Origin: Litchfieldia salsa
GTDB lineage: Bacteria; Bacillota; Bacilli; Bacillales; Bacillaceae_L
Assembly (NCBI RefSeq): GCF_900104555.1
Contig: NZ_FNJU01000008.1
Location: forward strand, 73,237 to 137,236
Reading direction: 5' to 3'
DNA length: 64,000 bases
Shown: piece by piece, positions 45,969 through 55,289 of the stretch
Layout of the letters: each line of letters starts with the position of its first letter
Position numbering within the stretch: the first letter of the stretch is position 1
Translations under genes and position numbers: made by a program
The notes under the pieces: model-generated
Seen by the model: only the letters and a program-made list of their open reading frames with translations
Database searches by the model: none
What the model was told of the DNA's origin: nothing

Positions 45969-46361
45969 TTATTGAAAGTTATTTTGGTTCATATGTGACC
46001 CTGTAAAAGGTGTCATTTGTGAAAAAGGTAATTGTTGTTGATTATGTGATGAAAACATAGCTGATTGATTTTGGTTTGTTAATTGGCCTTGATTTGTTAA
46101 TTCACTTTGCATTTGGTTACAAATATTAATTACTTGCTGACATTGTTGAATTGCAGACTCATGGCCTTGTAGAGCCTGTTGAATTGTCTGTGCAGCATGT
46201 TGCTCATGTGAAAGCAATTGTTGAAGCATTTGAATGTTTTGTTGTTCTTGATGTAGCATTTGACGGTACTGTTGACTACTTTGTTGTGTTTGAGTAATTA
46301 AGTGTTGCGCCGTTTGTTTACATTGGTTAATTTGTTGAATACTGTGAGTTTGTGTATGCAT
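45969..46361 (-). CDS. Gln-rich coiled-coil protein
   Basis: A 130-residue protein with more than a quarter glutamine. Residues 1-90 look like a continuous helix (QQSSQQYRQMLHQEQQNIQM, LLSHEQHAAQTIQQALQG); the tail is disordered (QSAMFSSHNQQQLPFSQMTP). There are three cysteines. No signal peptide. The binding site GGGAGG lies well placed. Such Gln-rich helical proteins occur among uncharacterised spore-coat-like proteins of Bacillus; I do not recognise this one. It stands alone, facing thiC. Confidence 0.6.
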   Translation of the reverse strand: MHTQTHSIQQINQCKQTAQHLITQTQQSSQQYRQMLHQEQQNIQMLQQLLSHEQHAAQTIQQALQGHESAIQQCQQVINICNQMQSELTNQGQLTNQNQSAMFSSHNQQQLPFSQMTPFTGSHMNQNNFQ

Positions 46362-46545
46362 GATAGAATGCCTCCCTTAGATGTTTGGTTGTACTTTCAA
46401 TACAACAATATGTATTATGATACCCCCAGCGACATTCATACCTCATACCGTCTGCCCAAATAATAACAACTCACCAACTATGATAAACAGAATAAACACG
46501 TTCATCTTGGATACATATTTTTGCTGAATAACGAAGACATCTTCT

Positions 46546-46595
46546 AAAAAAAGAATATAGGCAGTATCAAAAAAGTAGGATTTTCTTAACTGCCT
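46546..46595 (-). terminator. Terminator of selO
   Basis: AGGCAGT and ACTGCCT pair around a long loop and are followed by ATTCTTTTTTT on the minus strand, 30 bp past the stop. Confidence 0.6.
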
Positions 46596-46624
46596 AATAA
46601 GACCAGTTAACCATCAGAATATTA

Positions 46625-48091
46625 TCAAGTACCACAGAAGGTTTGGTAAGGTTGATCTGTGGATGCTGGTGGTGAACAGTAATCAGTATTTTCGATAGAA
46701 TTATCGTAAGGGCTCGAAAGGACTCTTAGCAAGCTCTTCATTACGCTATAGTCACCTTCATTGGCAGCCTTAAGAGCCTCTTCTACCTTATGGTTTCGAG
46801 GGATTACCACAGGATTACTACTTCTCATTAACTCATAGGAAGATTCCCTTGATTCTTTTTGCCCTTCAATTCTCTTTTCCCACCGCTCTAGCCAAGGAGA
46901 AAACTCTGGAGTTCCAGATAAATTCGTGATTTTAGTGGCATCATAAGTTAATGAACGAAACGTGTTAGTGAAGTCCGCTTTATGTTTTTGCATGATGCTT
47001 AGGAGATCCTCAATTAGCGTTTCATCCTCTTCTTCTTCATTGATGATTCCAAGCTTTGCTCTCATACCTGAAAACCATCTACTCTTATACAAATTAGAGT
47101 ATTCGGCAACTGCATCTTGAGCAAGTTCAAGTGCTTTTTCTTGGTCTTCATGCAAAAGAGGCAATAGTGCTTCAGCTAATCTCGCGAGATTCCACCCACC
47201 GATATATGGTTGATTTCCATAAGCATAACGCCCTTGCCTATCAATAGAACTGAATACAGTTGATGGATCATATTCATTCATAAAAGCACAAGGACCATAA
47301 TCAATGGTTTCCCCACTTATCGTCATGTTATCAGTGTTCATTACACCGTGAATAAAACCGACCAGTTGCCATTTTGCAATAAGATCTGCCTGCCGCTTGA
47401 TGACTTCCTTTAATAATGAAAGATATGGATTTTCACTAGATTCATTTTCTGGATAATGACGTTTGATGGTATAGTCTGCAAGTCCTTTTAATTCCTCAAC
47501 AGATGCAAATTCTGCAGCATACTCGAATGTCCCCACACGTATATGACTTGCTGCTACTCGGGTTAATATCGCTCCTGGTAATTCCGTTTCACGCAGAATG
47601 GATTCCCCTGTGGTGACCACCGCCAAACTTCGAGTTGTAGGAATCTTAAGGGCGTGCATGGCCTCACTGATGATATATTCACGTAGCATTGGTCCTAGTG
47701 CAGCTCGACCATCGCCACCTCTAGAATACGCTGTTCGCCCTGAACCCTTAAGTTGAATATCTAACCTTTCTTCTTCAGGTGTAATTTGCTCTCCAAGGAG
47801 CACGGCCCTTCCATCCCCTAGCATATTAAAATGTCCGAATTGATGTCCCGCATATGCTTGGGCAATAGGAGTAGATCCTTCAGGAATTTGATTTCCTCCA
47901 AACACAGCGACATTATCATCATCTTCTAATTTTTTAGCATCTAACCCAAGAAGATCTGCAACCGCTTCATTTAACACAACCAACTTCGGCGAGTTCACCG
48001 GGTTTGGGCTGTTATTAGAGAAAAACTTCTCTGGTAGACGCGTATAACTGTTATCCATATTCCAGCCTGTTCCTGTTTTTTCAGTCTTCAT
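46625..48091 (-). CDS. selO: Protein adenylyltransferase SelO (YdiU family)
   Basis: A 488-residue pseudokinase-fold enzyme that AMPylates proteins. Motifs: [60 protein letters not shown] (inverted catalytic and metal-binding region) and the C-terminal FCGT with its conserved cysteine. In other bacteria SelO answers redox stress. Ribosome binding site AAAGGTG. It is monocistronic, and the 5' region is unusually GC-rich and repeated (48128-48290). Confidence 0.95.
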   Translation of the reverse strand: MKTEKTGTGWNMDNSYTRLPEKFFSNNSPNPVNSPKLVVLNEAVADLLGLDAKKLEDDDNVAVFGGNQIPEGSTPIAQAYAGHQFGHFNMLGDGRAVLLGEQITPEEERLDIQLKGSGRTAYSRGGDGRAALGPMLREYIISEAMHALKIPTTRSLAVVTTGESILRETELPGAILTRVAASHIRVGTFEYAAEFASVEELKGLADYTIKRHYPENESSENPYLSLLKEVIKRQADLIAKWQLVGFIHGVMNTDNMTISGETIDYGPCAFMNEYDPSTVFSSIDRQGRYAYGNQPYIGGWNLARLAEALLPLLHEDQEKALELAQDAVAEYSNLYKSRWFSGMRAKLGIINEEEEDETLIEDLLSIMQKHKADFTNTFRSLTYDATKITNLSGTPEFSPWLERWEKRIEGQKESRESSYELMRSSNPVVIPRNHKVEEALKAANEGDYSVMKSLLRVLSSPYDNSIENTDYCSPPASTDQPYQTFCGT

Positions 48092-48127
48092 CTTTACACC
48101 TTTTCTTTTATAAATTTATGTAGCCTT

Positions 48128-48290
48128 GTTTTTCGTTTCATACCCTCTGGCTGTGCGGTTCGGTCACTTATCTCCGGATTGATTACCATTTCTACCGCAA
48201 CCAAATCGAACACAGGCACCTACCTTCGGATAAGTTATCATTCTTCCCCTACGGCTGTGTTGTCTCGGTAACCTTAAGATTATCAGCTTG
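48128..48290 (-). other. GC-rich region with imperfect direct repeats upstream of selO
   Basis: Within the 346-bp gap 48092-48437. GGCTGTG-GG-CGGT-AC blocks at 48149-48171 and 48253-48276 are imperfect direct copies, extending upstream into TTC-T-CCCCT. Between them are GATAACTTATC and AACACAGGCACC. On the minus strand AACACAG/CTGTGTT and TGCGGT/ACCGCA can pair. It could be a structured leader RNA or a decayed repeat; no known RNA family is recognised. Confidence 0.35.
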
Positions 48291-48362
48291 ATTTTAGTAT
48301 TTATTTCCTTCTCTTAATTATACTATTATTCACAAAGAAGGTTGTAGAATACGGCTTGAATA

Positions 48363-48397
48363 CAAAAAAACAGTCACTCATAACGCTTAGTGACTGT
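48363..48397 (-). terminator. Terminator of the MATE gene
   Basis: ACAGTCACT and AGTGACTGT with a ten-base loop, then seven T on the minus strand, 40 bp past the stop. Confidence 0.85.
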
Positions 48398-48437
48398 TCC
48401 ATTAAATTTTATATCTACTCACTAAGTGTTCAAATTC

Positions 48438-49811
48438 CTACGCCGATTCTACACTCACTGATTTCTCACTTTTAACAAGTGCCTTCTGCTCCCATTTCCT
48501 ACTATTCCATCTAATCCATAAAGCAATTCCACGAACCCACTCATCTGCAATGAAGGCAATCCAAATCCCAATTAGCCCCAAGCCAAAGTGAATACCTAAT
48601 AGATAATACAATGGAACACTAAAGCCCCAAATCGTTAAAACTGAAATAATCATCATATACCTTGCATCACCTGCAGCCTGCAAAGTAGCACCATAAACAA
48701 GATTTAAACACCTACCCGGTTCTAATAAAAAGCCCATGATGAGTAATGTAGCTCCCATTTGAATAATCTCTGGATCATTAGTAAATAACCCAAGTAAGGG
48801 TTCTCTTACTAAAACAATAATAGCAGTCATCACTAAAGCCATAACAATACTCCAACGTACGTTACGCACTCCTTGCTTGAAAGCTTCCTCCATTTTACCG
48901 GCTCCGATTAAATGACCAGTCATAATTTGTGATCCTCTACCAAGAGAAATTCCTAATATCATAATAAAAAACAGAACATTAATTGTATAAATTCTCGTAG
49001 CCAGCATTTGAGTCCCTAACATTGTAATAATCGATGTAGTAACAATCTGACTACTAGAATATGAAATGATCGTCATTGATGATGGAATACCAATACCTAA
49101 AACCTTCTTCAGACGATCTTTCTGTATATCAAAAAAATCATTCCATGTTAATTTAAGATTTACTCGGTAGTACAGAACAAGTGCAAACGCAATAAGCGCT
49201 ACAAATTGACTAAATGCAGTAGAAATTGCTACACCTGTGACTCCTAATTTCGGAAAACCAAACGCACCATAGATAAACAGAAAGTTCCCGATTATGTTTA
49301 TAATATTCATACCGCCACTGACAAACATGGTCTCTTTTGTAAAACCGTGCGTTTGAATAATGACAGACATCGTTATACTCATCGCTTGAAAAACAAGCGC
49401 CCCACCTACAATTATTAGAAAGCTTCTCGCTTGGTTAAATAATTCTGGCTCTAAATCAAATAAGCCCAATAACTGTCTACTAAATACAATAATTACCGTT
49501 GCTACTACAAGCCCAAATAGGAAATTAATTAGAATCCCATTCCCTGTGTACTTTTTGATTTCATCATACTTTCTTGCCCCTAAATATTGGGCGACGACAA
49601 CAGAAGTGCCAGTGGCTACAAATTGAAACAAAAAAAACATAAACATAATCAATTGATTTGCCACTCCAACTGATGCAACTGCTTCATCAGAAACCTTACT
49701 TAACATAAATACGTCAGCTGTTCTTAACGAAAAATGTAAAAGTGATTCAATAAAAATAGGCCATGTCACTGCAATAAGTGATAACTTCTTTACCTCAGGT
49801 GATATCGACAT
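48438..49811 (-). CDS. MATE family efflux transporter
   Basis: A 457-residue, twelve-helix transporter made of two similar halves. The first helix reads LIAVTWPIFIESLLHFSLRTADVFML, typical of MATE proteins. GTSVVVAQYLGARKYDE and GRGSQIMTGHLIGAGKMEEA are matching loops of the N- and C-halves. It probably exports drugs or metabolites against Na+ or H+. The ribosome binding site is weak (GGATGGG). The fold-back element at 50053 lies about 240 bp upstream. Confidence 0.9.
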   Translation of the reverse strand: MSISPEVKKLSLIAVTWPIFIESLLHFSLRTADVFMLSKVSDEAVASVGVANQLIMFMFFLFQFVATGTSVVVAQYLGARKYDEIKKYTGNGILINFLFGLVVATVIIVFSRQLLGLFDLEPELFNQARSFLIIVGGALVFQAMSITMSVIIQTHGFTKETMFVSGGMNIINIIGNFLFIYGAFGFPKLGVTGVAISTAFSQFVALIAFALVLYYRVNLKLTWNDFFDIQKDRLKKVLGIGIPSSMTIISYSSSQIVTTSIITMLGTQMLATRIYTINVLFFIMILGISLGRGSQIMTGHLIGAGKMEEAFKQGVRNVRWSIVMALVMTAIIVLVREPLLGLFTNDPEIIQMGATLLIMGFLLEPGRCLNLVYGATLQAAGDARYMMIISVLTIWGFSVPLYYLLGIHFGLGLIGIWIAFIADEWVRGIALWIRWNSRKWEQKALVKSEKSVSVESA

Positions 49812-50052
49812 AAAATCCCATCCAAACTTAAGAATTTTGAAAAAAAGAAAGAGAGATCTCTATTTATGATCACTCTTTTCTCTAATAAACAATTCCATAT
49901 AAATAAAATTTAATTTCACCATCAACCATATCAGAATACAATTGGTTAATATTAGTTAATGTTTTTATTAAATAGTTAATAAATATGAATAATATAATTA
50001 ATATATTACTAAACTTACTTTAAAAAATAAAGAAAAACTACTGGAAATTAAA
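49812..50052. other. AT-rich intergenic stretch
   Basis: About 240 bp upstream of the MATE gene. It is very AT-rich around 49960-50010. It presumably holds the MATE promoter, but no box pair stands out and no gene is visible. Confidence 0.35.
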
Positions 50053-50182
50053 AAGAGGCCTTGCTAAAAGGCATCTGACACTTACCCAAGCTCTCAAAAT
50101 CTTGTTAATGATAACAAAGGTATTAACAATAACCAGATCTCAGATAAGGGTAAGTGACACATTGCTTTTGGCATAGCCTCTT
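50053..50182. repeat. 130-bp fold-back element
   Basis: Arms of about 36 bp are imperfect inverted copies. Each starts with AAGAGGC, continues with TGC-AAAAG and ends CACTTACCC. The centre can fold again (TTGTTAAT and ATTAACAA). The right end is four bases from the LLM oxidoreductase stop codon. The arms resemble the GAGGCTGTCCCAAAAG arm of the 20674 element. Confidence 0.75.
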
Positions 50183-50186
50183 GTCT

Positions 50187-51242
50187 CTATTTTGCTGTAT
50201 ATTTTTTTATGGCAGGGAGGATTTCTGTTCCGATTAACTCAAGATTCTTCTGTAGTCTTTTAAAAGGAACACCCCCGAAATCAATTTGAGCAATATAACG
50301 TTGATGACCATAAACTTCATGCTGATAGAGTATTTTTTCGATAATTTCTTGTGGACTTCCAATATTCATTACATTTTGCGGATCGATACCTTGTTCATAA
50401 GCTTCCTTAGGGAAACCACGACCATTCGTTCGTTTCATTCCTTCATTTATATGAGGATATGTGTCTTCAATCGCCTGCTGTGATGTTTCTGCTGCGTAAA
50501 AGAATCCAGCGGTTGCTACTGGAAGCTGCTTCGGGTCAAAACCTCCTTGTTTCGCTGCTTCGCGATAAGCATCAATTGACCGTTTAAAGCTTAGTACATG
50601 ACCACCCAAATGGGCAAGGAACATCGGTACACCTGCAAAACCTGCCTTAATTGCACTATCTGGCGAACCTCCAACAGCCCGCCAAATTGGCATTGAACCG
50701 TTTTGGGGACGGGGTAGAATTGTTGCATTTTTTAATGGAGCACGGAACTTACCATTCCAATTAACAACCTCCTGCTCGTTAATTAGACGTAACAGGTCGA
50801 ATTTTTCTTCAAATAACTCTTCATAATTGTTAACGTCATACCCTAATAATTCAAATAATCCAATTCTCGATGCACGTCCTGCTACTATCTCCGCACGCCC
50901 TTTTGAAATTAAATCAATTGTTGCAAAATCCTCGTATACACGTACTGGATCAGATGTACTAATAATTGTTGATGAGCTTGCAATTTTCATTTTGCTCGTA
51001 GCCTGAGCGATAGCCGACAACACGACTGTATGTGCCTGTGTCGCAAAATACTCCTGATGGCTTTCCCCTACACTAAAGAAATCAACGCCTGCCTGCTCCG
51101 CTAGCCTTGCATAATCTATAATTTCATGTATGCGATCACCCACAGACATTCTCTCGCCTGATAATGGATTAGGTAAATGGTCACCTAATGTATAAATTCC
51201 AAACTCTAATCCTTTACTTTGATCAATCCGATACTTTTCCAT
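50187..51242 (-). CDS. LLM class flavin-dependent oxidoreductase
   Basis: A 351-residue TIM-barrel protein of the luciferase-like monooxygenase family. Typical blocks: FFSVGESHQEYFATQAHTVV (the GEHH-like region), SSSTIISTSDPVRVYEDFAT, AEIVAGRASRIGLFELLGYD and MPIWRAVGGSPDSAIKAG. It probably uses reduced flavin; the substrate is unknown. The frame is open to 51272, but that extension is translated from a dispersed repeat; AAAGGTG points to the ATG at 51242. Confidence 0.88.
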   Translation of the reverse strand: MEKYRIDQSKGLEFGIYTLGDHLPNPLSGERMSVGDRIHEIIDYARLAEQAGVDFFSVGESHQEYFATQAHTVVLSAIAQATSKMKIASSSTIISTSDPVRVYEDFATIDLISKGRAEIVAGRASRIGLFELLGYDVNNYEELFEEKFDLLRLINEQEVVNWNGKFRAPLKNATILPRPQNGSMPIWRAVGGSPDSAIKAGFAGVPMFLAHLGGHVLSFKRSIDAYREAAKQGGFDPKQLPVATAGFFYAAETSQQAIEDTYPHINEGMKRTNGRGFPKEAYEQGIDPQNVMNIGSPQEIIEKILYQHEVYGHQRYIAQIDFGGVPFKRLQKNLELIGTEILPAIKKYTAK

Positions 51243-51256
51243 ATCCAACACCTTTC

Positions 51257-51275
51257 TAGAGACGGTTCTCATCTT
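51257..51275 (+). repeat. GGGACGGTTCTC-type repeat, copy 5 (partial)
   Basis: TAGAGACGGTTCTCATCT lies directly upstream of the LLM gene and faces copy 6 in inverted orientation 60 bp away. Confidence 0.55.
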
Positions 51276-51334
51276 TCATAAACCTAATCATAAACGAACA
51301 GACAATCTTTTCTCAATAAATTGGATTTATCACT

Positions 51335-51364
51335 TGAGACACGAGAACCGTCCCTGTATCACAC
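51335..51364 (-). repeat. GGGACGGTTCTC dispersed repeat, copy 6
   Basis: TTGAGACACGAGAACCGTCC followed by CTGTATCACAC. It is the inverted partner of copy 7 on the other side of the transporter gene. Confidence 0.75.
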
Positions 51365-51454
51365 TAGTTTAATATTTTCGCCGTAGGGAATAAGTTAATA
51401 TACATATTTTAAGAGTGGATATCCACTTTTGTTAACTTAAAAAGGGGGATAACT

Positions 51455-52864
51455 ATGAATGCTGAAATGGTTGGATTAAGCATAATTTTAATTGGAATAC
51501 TCCTATTAATCGGAAAATTTATTCGGGTTAAATTTTCGATCTTTCAAAAATACTTCCTTCCAAGCTCAATCATTGCTGGCTTTATTGCATTAATATTAGG
51601 ACCAGAAATTGTAGGTTCATTGTTTACTAGATTTCAAGGTGAAAACTCAATTATCTCAAACGGCGTTATACACCAGGACGTTCTTAACGTTTGGACAACA
51701 CTACCGGGACTATTAATCAGTGTCATCTTTGCTACTCTATTTTTAGGCAAAAAGATTCCCAATATAAAAGATATTTGGTTAACAGCAGGGCCACAAGTTT
51801 CATTTGGTCAATCAGTTGCATGGGGACAATATGTTGTTGGCCTTCTATTAACAATCATTATTTTGACACCACTTTTCGGACTAAATCCCATGGCTGGGGC
51901 GCTAATTGAAATAGGCTTTGAAGGAGGCCACGGTACAAGCGCTGGATTAAGTGAGACATTTCATAAATTGGGATTTGCGGACGGAGCAGATTTGGCCATT
52001 GGCCTTGCAACTGTAGGTGTCGTTTCTGGGGTTCTACTTGGAATTATTTTAATTAATTGGGGTGTTAAACAAAAGAAGACAACTATACTAAAAGATCCTT
52101 CTAACCTACCGAAAAATAAACTACGAGGAATTATTGAACCTGAGGACCGACCGTCAGCAGGAACAATGACAACTGAACCTGAGTCAATAGAACCACTTGC
52201 GTTTCACATAGCATTCGTAGGTATAGCTATTCTAATTGGAAAGGGTGTATTAGAAGCATTTACATACTTAGAAAAAATTACTTGGGGGAACTGGACTGAT
52301 ATACATATTATTACCCATGTTCCATTATTCCCCTTAGCTATGGTCGGGGGGGTTTTATTGCAAATTTTCCTTGATAAAATGGATAAATTCAAACTAGTGA
52401 ATAGAAAAATGATTTTACGTATTCAAGGTCTAGCTCTAGATTTTCTAATCGTAAGTGCTATAGCCACTTTATCTTTAACCGTTATTGCTGAGAACTTCTT
52501 ACCATTTTTACTTTTAGCATTAACAGGCATCGCTTGGAATCTTGTCGCATTTATATTTTTAGCACCACGAATGATTCCAAAAGATTGGTTTGAACGAGGA
52601 ATTGGTGACTTTGGACAATCCATGGGGATGACTGCCGCAGGTTTAATGTTAATTCGCATCACAGACTCAAAAGGAGACACTCGAGCACTCGAAGCATTTG
52701 GCTATAAACAACTCATGTTTGAACCATTCGTTGGAGGTGGATTGTTCACCGCCGCTTCTGTACCACTAATCTACCAATTTGGACCTCTCCCAATCCTATT
52801 ACTTTGCCTAATCATCATGCTCAGCTGGATGGGAATTGGCATATTCTACTTTGGAAAAAAATAA
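51455..52864 (+). CDS. Sodium/glutamate symporter, ESS (GltS) family
   Basis: A 469-residue membrane protein with about ten to twelve helices in two inverted halves. The GltS selectivity motif appears as GFEGGHGTSAGLSETF (about 150-165), and its counterpart in the second half as GDFGQSMGMTAAGLMLIRI. It probably takes up glutamate or a related acid with Na+. The ribosome binding site is AAAAAGGGGG. The gene is bracketed by inverted dispersed repeats at 51335 and 52869. Confidence 0.88.
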   Translation: MNAEMVGLSIILIGILLLIGKFIRVKFSIFQKYFLPSSIIAGFIALILGPEIVGSLFTRFQGENSIISNGVIHQDVLNVWTTLPGLLISVIFATLFLGKKIPNIKDIWLTAGPQVSFGQSVAWGQYVVGLLLTIIILTPLFGLNPMAGALIEIGFEGGHGTSAGLSETFHKLGFADGADLAIGLATVGVVSGVLLGIILINWGVKQKKTTILKDPSNLPKNKLRGIIEPEDRPSAGTMTTEPESIEPLAFHIAFVGIAILIGKGVLEAFTYLEKITWGNWTDIHIITHVPLFPLAMVGGVLLQIFLDKMDKFKLVNRKMILRIQGLALDFLIVSAIATLSLTVIAENFLPFLLLALTGIAWNLVAFIFLAPRMIPKDWFERGIGDFGQSMGMTAAGLMLIRITDSKGDTRALEAFGYKQLMFEPFVGGGLFTAASVPLIYQFGPLPILLLCLIIMLSWMGIGIFYFGKK

Positions 52865-52868
52865 GTGG

Positions 52869-52897
52869 TGCGCGGGGACGGTTCTCGTGTCACACCC
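52869..52897 (+). repeat. GGGACGGTTCTC dispersed repeat, copy 7
   Basis: TGCGCGGGGACGGTTCTCGT followed by GTCACAC, starting five bases after the transporter stop codon. It is complementary to copy 6 over about 27 bases with a few mismatches. Confidence 0.75.
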
Positions 52898-53174
52898 ACA
52901 TTCAAAAATAAAGGAACCTTTAACTTTTGTCTGCCTTAACAACGAAAGATAAAGTAAATCAAACCCATCACAGAGATTCGGAATAACTGATAAAATCTTT
53001 GAAATGAAAGACATTACCTATATGCAATAAAGATACAGCGGTGAGTGGAAGATTTACCGCTGTGTTTAAGTACGCATCCCTAATAAATATTTGCGAAAGA
53101 AGACCAACCATATGGTAAGGTGATCAATATGTGATTTATGTAAAATTTAAGGAGACAGTATAACTTCTCAAATG
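52898..53174. other. Intergenic stretch between copies 7 and 8 of the repeat
   Basis: About 275 bp between converging genes. It holds one terminator-like hairpin at 53035. No frame with a binding site is visible, so it may be a remnant of deleted material. Confidence 0.4.
53035..53068 (+). terminator. Terminator-like hairpin
   Basis: ACAGCGGT and ACCGCTGT pair over 13 bases, followed by GTTTAAG. It is 170 bp after the transporter gene, and the weak T-tract makes it tentative. Confidence 0.4.
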
Positions 53175-53202
53175 AGAGATGAGAACCGTCCCCTGTTTCA
53201 CA
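53175..53202 (-). repeat. GGGACGGTTCTC dispersed repeat, copy 8
   Basis: GAGATGAGAACCGTCCCCTG then TTTCACA. It contains the stop codon of the adjacent histidine kinase gene at 53198-53200. Confidence 0.7.
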
Positions 53203-54502
53203 AAGGTATGACCACAAGTACTGTGGTTTCTTTTTTGGTCGATCTTATTGTGATTTTACCACCATACTTTTTCGTTACGTCCTTTACAATAAATAATCCC
53301 TGTCCCCTAATCTTACCCATTTCTGTCTTTTTCGTTGTGAAACCCCTTTTAAAAACAGTGTCAGTATCTTCGATTTTCGTTCCTGTATTTGATATTTCAA
53401 ACAGATAATGATCAATATCTTCTTTAATGACAATGCTCATCTTCCGTTGACCCTCAGGCAATTCTATCGCTGCTTCAATCGCATTATCAATTAAATTTGA
53501 TAATATTTTAATTAAGTCTATAGTCTTCAATTTATTAAAAGAACCATTGGATACATCAAACGATAAATCAATGCTATGGTTCAGAGCAGCAAGCTTCTTG
53601 GTCTGTAATAAAACTGATAGCCCTGGATTGTCAATCCTAAGCTTTACATCTGAAACAGTCCGGACTTCGTTAACTAATGAGGATGAATACTCAAGGGCTT
53701 TGCCTTGCTCTCCCAACTTCAGAAGGCCATGTATTACTTGGAGATGGTTTGTAAAATCATGTCTTAACGACTGAACAGAACTTATTAGAGATTTAAATTC
53801 TGTTTGGTACGTATCCTCTGTATCCTCAAGCTCCCTCTTCCTTTCTTTTACATACCACCTTTGTATTATAATGAAAGAGATCAGAACAAGAAATACAAAC
53901 AGAATATTAAAAACAAACATAGACACACTATCTTTCAAAATTTTACTCCCAACCTCATTGACCATATCTGTTCCTATGTCGATTCCTATATACCCAATAA
54001 TTGTACCTTCATTATCAATAATTGGCGCACCCACTGAAATATAACTAGTTTTTAAAAATGTATCATTAAGCACGCCTGTTTTATAGGTCTGTCCCTCATA
54101 CGCTTTTCTCACTTGCTCTTCAGGAACAGTACAAATCTCCCCTATTGGATAATCCATCTCATCATCCTCTGGCATTCCAATAATCATACCTCTAGATACT
54201 TTTGGATTATCAACCTTCAAAGTATATACATATAAAGCACCAATCTTTTCTCGTGCGTCATTTAAGTAATTTCTGATTTCCCAGTAGTCTTCGCTTTTTA
54301 CAGGATTAGCTAAAAAACTCTTGTATTGTTCCGTGTCAATAGAAGATGCAATGGACATTGCTGACTGTATACTTTGATTTGCAATTGATTCCTCAACTGT
54401 CTTTTCAATTTTTATATATGAAGTAAAAACATTTAAACTTGTTAAAAACAACAACAAAAGGATAGATAACACAAATATTAACTTTAATTTACTTCTCTTC
54501 AT
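53198..54502 (-). CDS. Orphan sensor histidine kinase with extracellular Cache domain (SpoOB-type H-box)
   Basis: A 434-residue kinase. Membrane helix 9-28, extracellular single-Cache-like sensor about 30-190 (YVYTLKVDNPKVSRGMIIGM, APIIDNEGTIIGYIGIDIG), second helix about 193-213. The phospho-His is in LRHDFTNHLQVIHGLLKLG (about 250), the H-box style of CitA/DcuS and YufL kinases. N-box ILSNLIDNAIEAA and G-box GQGLFIVKDVTKKYGG. These kinases usually sense carboxylates and pair with a response regulator; none is adjacent. An ESS transporter lies on the far side, but a functional link is only a guess. Confidence 0.88.
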   Translation of the reverse strand: MKRSKLKLIFVLSILLLLFLTSLNVFTSYIKIEKTVEESIANQSIQSAMSIASSIDTEQYKSFLANPVKSEDYWEIRNYLNDAREKIGALYVYTLKVDNPKVSRGMIIGMPEDDEMDYPIGEICTVPEEQVRKAYEGQTYKTGVLNDTFLKTSYISVGAPIIDNEGTIIGYIGIDIGTDMVNEVGSKILKDSVSMFVFNILFVFLVLISFIIIQRWYVKERKRELEDTEDTYQTEFKSLISSVQSLRHDFTNHLQVIHGLLKLGEQGKALEYSSSLVNEVRTVSDVKLRIDNPGLSVLLQTKKLAALNHSIDLSFDVSNGSFNKLKTIDLIKILSNLIDNAIEAAIELPEGQRKMSIVIKEDIDHYLFEISNTGTKIEDTDTVFKRGFTTKKTEMGKIRGQGLFIVKDVTKKYGGKITIRSTKKETTVLVVIPL

Positions 54503-54643
54503 TTTAAATCCTACGTACCTTCCTACTTTAGAATTAAAGAACTAGCTTTCCATATCCCATCCTATCACCCTCTCATTATATAGGATACACTAAGTTTTTT
54601 CCTCTAAAACAGGGGGTTATCATAGAATAACTATGATCTTATG

Positions 54644-55198
54644 TTAGACAAACCTTCTCTTAATTGGCTCATATTCAAATAATTTCCCTTCATATTCTTG
54701 GTGAAGTCTAGGATTATTGCGGAAGTCATCCGGGGTTACGAGAGCCGGTAATTTATCCCACAGCCTAATTCCCGAGCGATGGAGGATTTCAGCAACAAAC
54801 TGTGAACAGAAATAAGAATTGCTAAATTCAACTGGTGCATTTAATGAAACTCCGATAAGTCCAAGTATGTTATATAGGAATTTTCGTTGATTTTTTTGGA
54901 AAACGTTTAGCACTCGCTTCATCTTTTCAACATCACGCTCAGAAACTTCCAACCTATAAATAACACATGTTGTATTTGGGTACTTACTATAGGTTCCTTT
55001 AAATATATCTTCCTTCACAAAACCACCATTGATAGGGTTATTTGGTTTTTTTCGACCGAAACTATATAATTCTTTTAAATCTTGGTCAAAGGCAATTGAG
55101 GCATGGTTATAGGGAGCTTTTGTATATTTTTGTATCGATTTTGTAAATAAGGTTCCTGTGTCGGTTAGCATAATATAGACACTTCTATTCAATTCCAT
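54644..55198 (-). CDS. Permuted NlpC/P60-like cysteine hydrolase (YiiX/YaeF type)
   Basis: About 184 residues. The catalytic His comes first (KAPYNHASIAFD, about residue 30) and the Cys later (SNSYFCSQFVAEILHRSG, about 130), the circularly permuted order of the YaeF/YiiX group in the papain-like fold. No signal peptide. Members act on peptidoglycan peptides or lipid-linked amides; the substrate is unknown here. AAGAGGG precedes the ATG at 55198, so I drop nine upstream residues. It is divergent from the CdsA-like gene 90 bp away. Confidence 0.8.
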   Translation of the reverse strand: MELNRSVYIMLTDTGTLFTKSIQKYTKAPYNHASIAFDQDLKELYSFGRKKPNNPINGGFVKEDIFKGTYSKYPNTTCVIYRLEVSERDVEKMKRVLNVFQKNQRKFLYNILGLIGVSLNAPVEFSNSYFCSQFVAEILHRSGIRLWDKLPALVTPDDFRNNPRLHQEYEGKLFEYEPIKRRFV

Positions 55199-55289
55199 TC
55201 GTTTACCCTCTTTTAAAATTGACATTTTTAACCTATATTAATTATACATGACTCTAAAAAAAAATATCGATAAAAAGTTGGTGTAAAGA

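Noticed and set aside
51243..51272. N-terminal extension of the LLM oxidoreductase
   Set aside because: The extra ten codons are read from a dispersed repeat and lie upstream of the ribosome binding site.
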